DNA of 6,849 nucleotides. Origin: Acidobacteriaceae bacterium (GTDB taxonomy: Bacteria > Acidobacteriota > Terriglobia > Terriglobales > Acidobacteriaceae). Positions 1 through 5,964 of the stretch are shown here, piece by piece. The stretch is from positions 1-6,849 of the forward strand of contig DAHUXF010000157.1 of NCBI GenBank assembly GCA_027307295.1, in the 5' to 3' direction. Below the pieces are notes generated by a model. It worked only from the letters and a program-made list of their open reading frames with translations. It was not told where the DNA came from and searched no databases. Each line of letters begins with the position of its first letter. The stretch's first letter is position 1. Both the position numbers and the translations under genes were made by a program.

Positions 1-831
1 CTTGTTGTAATCGTCACGCCCCAGAAAGCCGGTGCGCAGCTTGTGTGAATCCACCATGGCTTGCGAACAAAGCAGGCGCAGCAGCAGCGACTCACGCGAC
101 ATTTCCAGCGAAAACACGCCCACCACTTTGTTGTCTCGCACAGCAGCATTTTCAGCGAGATTGATGGCAAACGCTGTCTTTCCCATGGACGGACGGGCCG
201 CGATGATGACCAGATCAGACTTTTGCAGGCCGCTGGTCATTCCGTCCAGGTCTTCAAAATGTGTCTCCAGTCCGGTGATGCGCTGGCCTTGCTCATAGAG
301 CTTGTCGATGGAGCCGAAGGACTGCTTGACGATCTCCGGGATGCCCATGAATCCCTGGCCGATCCGCTGCTCCGCCACTTTGAAGATTGCCGACTCCGCC
401 GAATCAATGATCTCTTCTGCCGGCGCTTCCTGCTCATAGGCCTGCTGGATTGCGCTGGTGGCGGCGTGAATCAATCCGCGCAGCAGCGCCTTGTCTTTGA
501 CGATCTTGACGTACTGCTCAATGTTCTTGACGCGCGGCAGCCCGTCAGTCAGTGACGTAACATAAGCCACGCCGCCCACTGACTCAATCTCCTTATGCTG
601 GCCAAGCTGTTCCGTAAGCGTGACAAAATCAATGGCGCGGCCTGTCTCTGCCAGTTCCATCATGCGCAGGTAAATGCGGCGGTGCGAATCCAGCGAAAAA
701 TCTTCAGCCCGGAGAAATTCTGCCGCCTGGGGATACGAGGAGTTGTCCAGCAGGATCGCGCCCAGGATGGCACGCTCAGCTTCAGCGCTCGCGGGTAGCC
801 CGCGATCAATCATGTGGTCCGTGGTTGCCAT
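1..831 (-). CDS. dnaB: Replicative DNA helicase DnaB, N-terminal 277 residues (3' end outside window)
   Basis: DnaB is the hexameric 5'-3' helicase that opens the replication fork and recruits primase. The reading frame starts at the ATG at 831 and stays open to base 1. Residues about 14-80 form the N-terminal helical domain (start of the pattern: AERAILGAILLDNSSYPQAA). A linker helix follows around 103-120 (NIEQYVKIVKDKALLRGLI). The RecA-like ATPase core begins near 185 with the typical GLETHFEDLDGMTSGL segment. Walker A is ARPSMGKT, with K218 and T219 binding nucleotide, and FSLEM carries the catalytic glutamate E243. Full-length DnaB is usually about 450-470 residues, so roughly 60% is present; Walker B and the DNA-binding loops lie off the edge. 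No intein interrupts Walker A. A second in-frame ATG lies at codon 7. The first is preferred because it is the longest open start and a -10 box lies upstream, although the Shine-Dalgarno sequence is weak. The helicase loader is not in the window. Confidence 0.97.
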   Translation of the reverse strand, partial: MATTDHMIDRGLPASAEAERAILGAILLDNSSYPQAAEFLRAEDFSLDSHRRIYLRMMELAETGRAIDFVTLTEQLGQHKEIESVGGVAYVTSLTDGLPRVKNIEQYVKIVKDKALLRGLIHAATSAIQQAYEQEAPAEEIIDSAESAIFKVAEQRIGQGFMGIPEIVKQSFGSIDKLYEQGQRITGLETHFEDLDGMTSGLQKSDLVIIAARPSMGKTAFAINLAENAAVRDNKVVGVFSLEMSRESLLLRLLCSQAMVDSHKLRTGFLGRDDYNK

Positions 832-902
832 TTACTTCGTCTGAACTTTGCCTGGATTCTTCTGCATCTGATCTGTAGCTCTTCTTACACCAAAATAGCG
901 CC

Positions 903-908
903 ATTATA
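903..908 (-). promoter_or_regulatory. Predicted -10 box of the dnaB promoter
   Basis: Read on the minus strand this is a perfect TATAAT. A start about seven bases further on would give a leader of about 65 nt before the dnaB ATG at 831. No good -35 match lies at the right spacing, since that region is T-rich (CATTTT-like). The call therefore rests on the -10 box and its position between the upstream terminator and the gene. Confidence 0.45.
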
Positions 909-944
909 AGGCGAAAGGCCAGCGAAAAATGGCACTGCTCCGGC

Positions 945-982
945 ATAAATAAACCCGGTCCGTACCAGCCATACGGACCGGG
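945..982 (-). terminator. Intrinsic terminator, minus-strand orientation
   Basis: An 11-bp perfect inverted repeat (954-964 CCCGGTCCGTA against 972-982 TACGGACCGGG) encloses a 7-base loop. On the minus strand the stem is followed at once by TTTATTTAT (953-945), a T-rich tract as in Rho-independent terminators. On the plus strand the hairpin is followed by CTATCGGGG with no T tract, so it works in one direction only. It lies about 375 bases past the stop of the lipoprotein gene and just ahead of the dnaB promoter. It would therefore end whatever is transcribed from about 1000-1350 and insulate dnaB. Confidence 0.7.
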
Positions 983-1140
983 CTATCGGGGTGGATGTTC
1001 TCTCGCCGCATGTTGCCGGAGCGACGCTAACAGTTCAGGCGTGCTTCTCTCGCGCTCAGGGCTGTCACCAGCCTTGAATGATGGCCGTGCCGCATTTCCA
1101 GCGGCCGACGCAGATTAAGCTCCAACACATCCCCTAGGAG
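945..1140 (-). ncRNA. Candidate structured small RNA ending at the 954-982 terminator
   Basis: The minus strand between about 1140 and the terminator contains several complementary pairs that can coexist in one fold. Bases 1119-1127 (GCTCCAACA on plus) pair with 1011-1022 with a 3-base bulge. The helix could continue between 1128-1134 and 988-997 across an internal loop. Inside it, 1102-1106 pairs with 1083-1087 (CGGCC/GGCCG), and 1071-1078 pairs with 1034-1040 with one bulge. The unit then ends in a strong terminator. I did not recognise it as 6S RNA, tmRNA, SRP RNA or RNase P RNA. The 5' end is undefined and no convincing promoter was found. The same bases also contain a small open frame, so a coding origin is possible. 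Fold and boundaries are hand-made. Confidence 0.3.
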
Positions 1141-1179
1141 TGTGCCGTCGATGACAAGTGGATCGAACCTCACTGCCAC
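1027..1179 (-). CDS. Possible 50-residue small protein (GTG start), overlapping the candidate RNA
   Basis: A frame opens after a TGA at 1206-1204 and runs to a TAG at 1029-1027. From the GTG at 1179 it encodes 50 residues (48 from the GTG at 1173) and contains the stretch RFDPLVIDGTLLGDVLELNL; the product ends in SAREARLNC. The product is rich in Leu, Arg and Glu, with no signal peptide, membrane segment or known motif. There is no clear Shine-Dalgarno sequence before either GTG. A second, shorter frame (ATG at 1130, 21 residues, stop at 1067-1065) overlaps it. The stop lies 45 bases before the terminator hairpin, which would suit a short transcript carrying this frame. It may equally be a chance open frame inside a structured RNA. 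Confidence 0.22.
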   Translation of the reverse strand: MAVRFDPLVIDGTLLGDVLELNLRRPLEMRHGHHSRLVTALSAREARLNC

Positions 1180-1356
1180 GTGAGAACATCGCACACTTGA
1201 GTTTCATTACTATCAATCACAGGCAATGCGGCAGCAAGGGCCAAATCGCGATGCAGACCGTGATTTCGGTGAACTTCCTGTGGAGATCAGTCCAAGTCTG
1301 TGGACGGCGGTGGAAAACCACGGCGGCATCCTTCAAGCCGCACCAAGACGTGTGCT
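1142..1356. other. Intergenic stretch with no recognised gene
   Basis: Apart from the first codons of the possible small frame, I see no supported gene here on either strand. It contains a hairpin at 1323-1341 and a GTGG-AAAA-CCAC mini-hairpin near 1309-1320. The plus-strand open frame from 1158 to 1427 runs into the lipoprotein gene antisense and has no ribosome binding site, so I do not call it. Confidence 0.5.
1313..1341 (-). terminator. Weak possible terminator after the lipoprotein gene
   Basis: On the minus strand, 15 bases after the TAA of the lipoprotein gene, GCGGC (1341-1337) can pair with GCCGC (1327-1323) around a 9-base loop. A TTTT (1316-1313) follows six bases later. The stem is short and the T tract is brief and delayed, so termination here would be inefficient and read-through to the 954-982 terminator is possible. 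Confidence 0.2.
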
Positions 1357-1911
1357 TTAGCTTTTGGACTTCTTGCTCTTGGATGGTGCAGGCTCATCGG
1401 AGTCGTCAGGCTGGGCCAGCAGCTTAAATTCAACATCGCGTGAACGCGCCGCATTGCTCATGGGATTGGTGGAAAGCTCTTTCAGTGCTCCGCGCAGAAT
1501 ATAGAAGCCATCCTGTGCTTTGCTTTTTGCCGGGCCACGATCAAAGCGCCCGTTGAATTCATACCAGATACCGTGCAATGGCTTGGTAGTAAAGCTCACC
1601 TCATGCCCCTGGATGAGCGTCTTGCTGAAAAACTGGTCAAGGAAAACTCCGCGATCACTGTCAGAGTCGCCCAGCCGCGAGATGTACCCGGACGCAATAT
1701 TACCGTCCAGGTTGATCTGCAGAAATTCCCCTTCTTTGAGGAATGTATACATCCCGGAGATATCTTCCGCCGGAGTGCTCACGGATGGGCTGGCGCTATC
1801 TTGCTGAGCCGCTTTGTTTTGTCCTCGGGTTGAGAAACCAGCCGTGGTCTGGCAAGCAGCTGCCACGGCCACTAAACTGATGAAAGCAAAGAGTTTTATT
1901 CCTGAAACCAT
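1357..1911 (-). CDS. Small predicted lipoprotein of unknown function
   Basis: The 184-residue product starts with a signal-peptide-like N-terminus: a short polar start with K6, a hydrophobic run at about 5-19, then Cys20 in VAAAC. Cys20 could be lipidated, giving an envelope lipoprotein. The box is imperfect because position -3 is Ala rather than Leu, so ordinary secretion is an alternative. After a polar linker rich in Ser, Thr and Gln (about 21-50), residues 50-165 look beta-rich (GMYTFLKEGEFLQINLDGNI and HGIWYEFNGRFDRG). The protein ends in a charged tail, APSKSKKSKS. I do not recognise the family and assign no function. The ATG at 1911 is supported by AAGGTG eight bases upstream and by the signal peptide. 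The gene is divergent from the TonB-family gene, 62 bases away, and both products are envelope proteins. Confidence 0.8.
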   Translation of the reverse strand: MVSGIKLFAFISLVAVAAACQTTAGFSTRGQNKAAQQDSASPSVSTPAEDISGMYTFLKEGEFLQINLDGNIASGYISRLGDSDSDRGVFLDQFFSKTLIQGHEVSFTTKPLHGIWYEFNGRFDRGPAKSKAQDGFYILRGALKELSTNPMSNAARSRDVEFKLLAQPDDSDEPAPSKSKKSKS

Positions 1912-1915
1912 GAAA

Positions 1916-1944
1916 TCGGCACCTTGTTAATATGAAGATATAAT
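1916..1944 (+). promoter_or_regulatory. Predicted sigma-70-type promoter of the TonB-family gene
   Basis: A perfect TATAAT lies at 1939-1944, with TCGGCA (4 of 6 matches to TTGACA) at 1916-1921 and a 17-base spacer. Transcription would start near 1951, leaving a leader of about 23 nt. The -35 box overlaps the ribosome binding region of the opposing lipoprotein gene. Confidence 0.5.
1920..1925 (-). promoter_or_regulatory. Ribosome binding site of the lipoprotein gene
   Basis: AAGGTG on the minus strand, eight bases before the ATG at 1911, is a good Shine-Dalgarno match. It fixes the start of the lipoprotein gene. Confidence 0.6.
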
Positions 1945-1968
1945 CGTTCTACTTGCCAGGAAGTTCAA
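1940..1968 (-). promoter_or_regulatory. Possible promoter of the lipoprotein gene
   Basis: Read on the minus strand, TTGAAC (1968-1963) and GATTAT (1945-1940) are separated by 17 bases. Each matches its consensus at 4 of 6 positions. The -10 box overlaps the plus-strand TATAAT almost completely, and the -35 box overlaps the region just after the TonB Shine-Dalgarno sequence. Confidence 0.3.
1958..1963 (+). promoter_or_regulatory. Ribosome binding site of the TonB-family gene
   Basis: AGGAAG ends ten bases before the ATG at 1974, an acceptable Shine-Dalgarno sequence and spacing that supports this start. Confidence 0.5.
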
Positions 1969-1973
1969 GCTAA

Positions 1974-3710
1974 ATGCAGCCAGCCCAAAAAGCGGCCTCA
2001 AGTGAGTTATCCAGGGCCCCGGTCAGCAATCTTGCCTTGCTGATTGAACCTGAGCCATGGCTGCGGATATTCCTGCGCAATATCGCCGATCTTTTCCGCC
2101 CCATGCCGCCTTCGCCGTGGGTCACGTCACGTCCGGCGAAATATTGGGCTGACGCTCAGGTACACCGGCCAGTGGCCTGGGCTGCCGTACGCCAATCATT
2201 TTTAGGACACACCCTGGTCATCCTGTCTGTATATGCGCTGAATCTGGCATGGCTGAACCAGCCGCAAGTACTGCCTGTAACTCCCGCAAAAACTATTCTG
2301 CATTATCAGCTCTCAGAATATTTGCCGGCCATCAATCAGAGCCAGACGCGGCAAAATCCGCCACGGCGGCAGCGTCCGCAAAAAGCTGATCCTGAATTTG
2401 CTCCGCAGGAAATTGTTGTTATCAATCAAAACCATAGCAGCGTCCGGCAAACCATTGTCCAGCCCGCTCCAGTGTTTCTAAAACAGGACGTTCCTCTGCC
2501 TGACCTTGTGGCCTCAACAGCAGTCCCCGGCGCGCCCATGGCGATGAACCACCCTTTGCAGGTTCTGCCCATCAATGTCCCACAGGTTGTGCCGCCAGCC
2601 CAGGCTGCTGTCCAGAGCAGTTTACGACCGTTAGTTTTTCCACCGGGCATGCACCCAGTGGTAGCTGCGCCTGCAGGGCCCATTGCGGCCAGTCGCAGTG
2701 CGATGCAAAACATACCGCTGGAAGGCGTGGTTGTGGTTCCGCCCGCACCTGATGCGGCCATACGGACCCATAGTCTTCAGCTTCCAGCACAAGCGCCTCC
2801 CCAGGTGGCCGCGCCAGCGGCAGAGTTGGCCGGCGCGCACGCGCTGCAACAACTCCCGCTGTCCACGCCGCAAGTCGCTCCGCCCGCTCCATCCACTGCC
2901 AACCGCAATCTTGGGACTGTTGGATTGCCCACGCAAGCTGCTGTGGCCGTGCCTCCATCGGGCCCCGTGACCAGCGGCAGCAGCGTGCAGAAAAAAGAAG
3001 CCGGCCAGTTGTTGGTTTTGAATGCACAGCCCACCGCGCCTGACGGGCCAGTCACCGTCCCTGAAGGCAATCGGCCAGGAGAATTTGCAGCCAGTCCAAG
3101 CGGACATTCCGGGGCTACTGCCCGCCCGGAAATCAATGCCGGCAGCAGCCCTGCACCTGCCGGCAACGCGGGAAATGGCGCTCCGCCTGATGTTTACGTT
3201 TCCGCGCCGCCTAGCAAAGCCGCAACCGGTACTGTGGCATCGGCTCCGCGTGCTCCTCGTATTCTGGGGCCAGATCACAACGATGCATTGCCGCCAGAAA
3301 GCGTTGACAGGCGCATTTTTGGCACGCGCAGAAACTATTCCATGCGGCTGAGCATGCCCAATCTTTCTTCCTCTGTAGGAAGCTGGAGTGTGCGCTTTGC
3401 TGAATTGAATCCTACCCGCGGCGAATCTGACCTGAGCGCGCCGGAAGCCATCAGCAAAGTTGATCCCGCGTATCCACAGGACCTCCGGGACGACCGCATT
3501 GAAGGCACTGTGGTGCTGTATGCCGTTATCCGCAGCGATGGCAGCGTCTCGCAGGTACGCGTGCTTGAGGGCTTTGATCAGCGTTTGGATGAAAGCGCGC
3601 GCAAAGCGCTGGAGCAGTGGCGGTTTCGCCCCGGAACCAAGAGCGGCTTGCCTGTGGATGTGGAAGCAGTGGTGCGCGTACCGTTCAAAGTCCCACGCAG
3701 CAACTTTTAA
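1974..3710 (+). CDS. TonB-family energy transducer with a long Pro/Ala-rich repeat stalk
   Basis: TonB proteins carry proton-motive energy from ExbB/ExbD in the inner membrane to outer-membrane receptors. This one has 578 residues, about twice the length of E. coli TonB. Residues 1-73 are a long cytoplasmic N-terminus (LFRPMPPSPWVTSRP near 40). One membrane helix follows at about 74-94 (SFLGHTLVILSVYALNLAWL). Residues 95-450 are a Pro/Ala/Val-rich periplasmic stalk. Within 169-337 it holds a degenerate repeat of 22-27 residues, clearest in LQQLPLSTPQVAPPAP. Residues 452-480 (NYSMRLSMPNLSSSVGSWSV) form a strip I know from acidobacterial TonB-like proteins. The C-terminal TonB domain spans about 486-575: VDPAYPQDLR, then GTVVLYAVIRSDGSV, then the LEQWRFRP hallmark and VPFKV. 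Neither exbB, exbD nor a receptor gene is present, so the partners must be elsewhere. Mechanical coupling is inferred from the family; the receptor is unknown. Confidence 0.9.
   Translation: MQPAQKAASSELSRAPVSNLALLIEPEPWLRIFLRNIADLFRPMPPSPWVTSRPAKYWADAQVHRPVAWAAVRQSFLGHTLVILSVYALNLAWLNQPQVLPVTPAKTILHYQLSEYLPAINQSQTRQNPPRRQRPQKADPEFAPQEIVVINQNHSSVRQTIVQPAPVFLKQDVPLPDLVASTAVPGAPMAMNHPLQVLPINVPQVVPPAQAAVQSSLRPLVFPPGMHPVVAAPAGPIAASRSAMQNIPLEGVVVVPPAPDAAIRTHSLQLPAQAPPQVAAPAAELAGAHALQQLPLSTPQVAPPAPSTANRNLGTVGLPTQAAVAVPPSGPVTSGSSVQKKEAGQLLVLNAQPTAPDGPVTVPEGNRPGEFAASPSGHSGATARPEINAGSSPAPAGNAGNGAPPDVYVSAPPSKAATGTVASAPRAPRILGPDHNDALPPESVDRRIFGTRRNYSMRLSMPNLSSSVGSWSVRFAELNPTRGESDLSAPEAISKVDPAYPQDLRDDRIEGTVVLYAVIRSDGSVSQVRVLEGFDQRLDESARKALEQWRFRPGTKSGLPVDVEAVVRVPFKVPRSNF
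2478..2984 (+). repeat. Degenerate 22-27-residue repeat in the TonB-family stalk
   Basis: This covers residues 169-337 of the TonB-family protein. By eye it splits into seven units beginning at residues 169, 195, 217, 244, 268, 291 and 313. Each roughly follows Leu/Met-x-x-Leu/Ile-Pro, then Pro-Gln-Val or Val-Val, then a Pro-Pro-Ala or Ala-Pro-Ala segment and a short polar end. The clearest pair is LQVLPINVPQVVPPAQ (195) and LQQLPLSTPQVAPPAP (291). At DNA level the units have diverged, so this is an old duplication rather than a recent slippage product. Confidence 0.5.
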
Positions 3711-5932
3711 TTGCGCACGGCGGCCACGTTCGCCACGCTCTCAATTGCCTGGTAGATTCTTGGATGCGTACACACTTCATAATAATGACGGTCCGTGATC
3801 TGCTTGAGTGAAAAATCCCTTGCGTCCACATGCGCAATGTTGCCTTCACGCACAACAATGTGATGGAACGATCCCTGGCTCAATGGAACAACTCCGGCAT
3901 AGACCCGGACCGTGGTCTTGCTCCAGATCATCGGGACCTGAAGATCGTAGGCCTGCAATGAAATCTCGCTTTGCAGCTTGAGAAACGCCGCTTCATTGAT
4001 ATGAATGCCGCCAATGTTATAGCGCATCAGGAATTCGTCAGGGTTGCCGCCGGTGTTCTCGTCTTCCACCGTTTTGAATGAAAACACGTTGAACAGCAGC
4101 TCACGATCTTCCAGCAACCGGCGCATACCCTTGCTGCACGATGACAGCCGGTCGCTTTCATTCAGTGCTTTGGAGATCATGATCTTCTTATTGCCGTCCA
4201 TCAGATACATAGGCGCGGAATCCTGGTATGAAATCCCGATACCCACTTCCAGGCTCGGCAAGCCCGCCGCCAGTGACCGCTCATTGTAAGCCGTAACCAC
4301 CTGGATGATTTCTTTCGCCAGCACGCATGTCTGGCCAACGCCAAGCGCCGGCTCACCGTCACGTTCAAACAGCGAGAGGATCAGCGCATCACCCTCAATG
4401 AATACTTTTTTCGCTTCATACTTGGGCAGCAGCTTGTTGATGGGATCATAGAAATTCAGGCTGAAATATGAAGCCGGGTTCAATCCTTTTTCCAGCAAAG
4501 TGCGGGTGAGGGTGGTGGATTCACGAATGTCCGCCTTAAGAACAACGTGGTGGATGATTTTTTCTTCTGCGGGCTTTTGTTCTTCCGGCAGCAGAAATTC
4601 ATAGAGCGTATTATTAATGGAGGAAAGTTCCCGGAAACGCTCATTCGCCAGCACGTTCACGCCTTCCATAACGGAGAGCACTGTCTCCATGCGGCGCAGG
4701 TCGCGATGGTAGCGGATGAAATCAGTGAAGAACCGCCCTGCTATCTTTGCGCGTTCCGCAGGCTTGGCATTCTCAATCTTCTTTACCCCGGCGTGCAATC
4801 CATCCGGTGAAATCTTGCCCTGCTCTTCCAGCAGCGTTTCCACGCGTTTCCGTTCCTCACGCAGGATCAAAGCATTTTTGAGCTGTTGCGGATTGATGGG
4901 CGGCGAGTACTGCGACAGAAGCGGGACCGCCTCATAAGAGGCCATCACATGCGCAATCACATTTTCACGCTCCAGCAATTCCACCCAGGCGGTCAGCAAC
5001 GCTTTTTGCGCCTTGCCTTTAGGACTGTTATCGTCCGGCGATCCGCCAGCCATGATCTCGTGGGCATTTTCCGGTACGCTCAAAATACCGTCCGCTCTCG
5101 AGTCCTCCAGGTCAGCGATCACACCAAGCAACTTGAGATATTGCACGGCAATTTCGCGCATGGTCCTGAAGCGGTCGCGGTCGCGGTCATAATTACCCAG
5201 CATTACATAATGCTCAGCGTTCAGAATGTCGTCATGACCGTCTTCACTGAAGAGCAGGCGATTGAGAAACAATTCATAGACTGCGGCTTCAGCGTCTCCC
5301 AGCAAAGAGCGACGCGTGCGGCCCAGGGTTTCTTTTTCCGCCTCGCGCAGCACCACAAACAGGTCTTGTCCGGCGCGCCGCAGCACGGTTTTCTTGTTGA
5401 TCTGGAGACCTGCCAGACGTTCGCGCATCTCCAGCGTGCGGGTCATTCCAGACTGGCGTGGCGCTTCAGAAGACTTAATTCGCTCCCGGCACCGCTCCAA
5501 TACCAATGCATACTGGCTTAACAGCTCCGAGCGCTGGAACTTGAGCAGCGCCAGGCGGAAGAGAAAATCCAACGAGATATTGTTTTCCGCCTTGCAGCGG
5601 TTCAGCGAGGCCACATGCAATTCGGTGAGCATCCGCTTGAATTCGGCGCTTTCTGACTGCCTGCCGGAGTGCCCATTCTGAGTACGCATGGGCGGACGCA
5701 CCGGCGTTTTCGCATCCGCTGCCAGATCTTCTACGTTGCCATGTTTGGCCAGGAGCTTAAAGATGTACTGCCGCGCAAACTCAGTAAATTTCGGGCTCAG
5801 AAAGACGTCATGACGCAGGTTGTCAATGCCCGGCACCAATCCTACAAGCACCAGCGAAGGCACTTCACTCGCCAGGTTGAGCTGGCGGGCGTGGTCCGGC
5901 AAGCTACCGCGTTGAAGGAAAGAAAACGACAT
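3707..5932 (-). CDS. Large protein with a divergent class III nucleotidyl cyclase domain
   Basis: The 741-residue product has a mostly helical N-terminal part (1-455), with no signal peptide, membrane segment or recognised sensor. A class III adenylate/guanylate cyclase homology domain follows at about 460-640. Its first metal aspartate is D468 in VVLKADIREST, and the second is D515 in VFIEGDALILSLF. LEVGIGI (561-567) follows, and the transition-state pair N591/R595 lies in ALNESDRL at the expected spacing. By hand alignment the two base-selecting positions, usually Lys and Asp in adenylate cyclases, are F511 and I584. The protein may therefore use another nucleotide or be a degenerate cyclase. 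Residues 645-741 form a beta-rich extension ending near RHYYEVCTHPRIYQAI. The ATG at 5932 is the only one between the upstream in-frame stop and codon 82; its Shine-Dalgarno sequence is poor. The gene converges on the TonB-family gene, and the stops overlap. Cyclic nucleotide production is inferred, not shown. Confidence 0.75.
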   Translation of the reverse strand: MSFSFLQRGSLPDHARQLNLASEVPSLVLVGLVPGIDNLRHDVFLSPKFTEFARQYIFKLLAKHGNVEDLAADAKTPVRPPMRTQNGHSGRQSESAEFKRMLTELHVASLNRCKAENNISLDFLFRLALLKFQRSELLSQYALVLERCRERIKSSEAPRQSGMTRTLEMRERLAGLQINKKTVLRRAGQDLFVVLREAEKETLGRTRRSLLGDAEAAVYELFLNRLLFSEDGHDDILNAEHYVMLGNYDRDRDRFRTMREIAVQYLKLLGVIADLEDSRADGILSVPENAHEIMAGGSPDDNSPKGKAQKALLTAWVELLERENVIAHVMASYEAVPLLSQYSPPINPQQLKNALILREERKRVETLLEEQGKISPDGLHAGVKKIENAKPAERAKIAGRFFTDFIRYHRDLRRMETVLSVMEGVNVLANERFRELSSINNTLYEFLLPEEQKPAEEKIIHHVVLKADIRESTTLTRTLLEKGLNPASYFSLNFYDPINKLLPKYEAKKVFIEGDALILSLFERDGEPALGVGQTCVLAKEIIQVVTAYNERSLAAGLPSLEVGIGISYQDSAPMYLMDGNKKIMISKALNESDRLSSCSKGMRRLLEDRELLFNVFSFKTVEDENTGGNPDEFLMRYNIGGIHINEAAFLKLQSEISLQAYDLQVPMIWSKTTVRVYAGVVPLSQGSFHHIVVREGNIAHVDARDFSLKQITDRHYYEVCTHPRIYQAIESVANVAAVRN

Positions 5933-5964
5933 TTCCAGCAGACTGCTAGTTGGGGGGAAGTGGG

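Noticed and set aside
61..555. Plus-strand open frame of 164 codons
   Set aside because: It lies wholly antisense to dnaB, whose frame is unmistakable through Walker A; it has no family features or ribosome binding site.
954..982. Inverted repeat as a transposon end or protein operator
   Set aside because: There is no second copy in the window, no target duplication and no transposase. A short loop with a T-rich tract on one side fits a terminator better.
945..1180. tmRNA, 6S RNA, SRP RNA or RNase P RNA
   Set aside because: I found no tRNA-like acceptor end, no tag peptide ending in Ala-Ala, and no recognisable conserved core of these RNAs, so I leave the class unassigned.
1158..1427. Plus-strand open frame of 89 codons in the intergenic stretch
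   Set aside because: It runs antisense into the lipoprotein gene, lacks a Shine-Dalgarno sequence, and its product has no recognisable pattern.
2631..3278. Minus-strand open frame of 215 codons inside the TonB-family gene
   Set aside because: Pro/Ala-rich, GC-rich coding sequence often leaves long antisense frames open. Three overlapping antisense frames are open here, as expected from composition alone.
4886..5521. Plus-strand open frame of 211 codons inside the cyclase-like gene
   Set aside because: It is antisense to a continuous frame with a clear domain at its end, and it has no start signal or recognisable motif.
3707..5932. Cyclic-nucleotide anti-phage defence system (Pycsar or CBASS type)
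   Set aside because: The altered cyclase prompted the idea, but the neighbours are a TonB-family protein and a peptidase, with no effector carrying a cyclic-nucleotide sensor and no mobile-element context.
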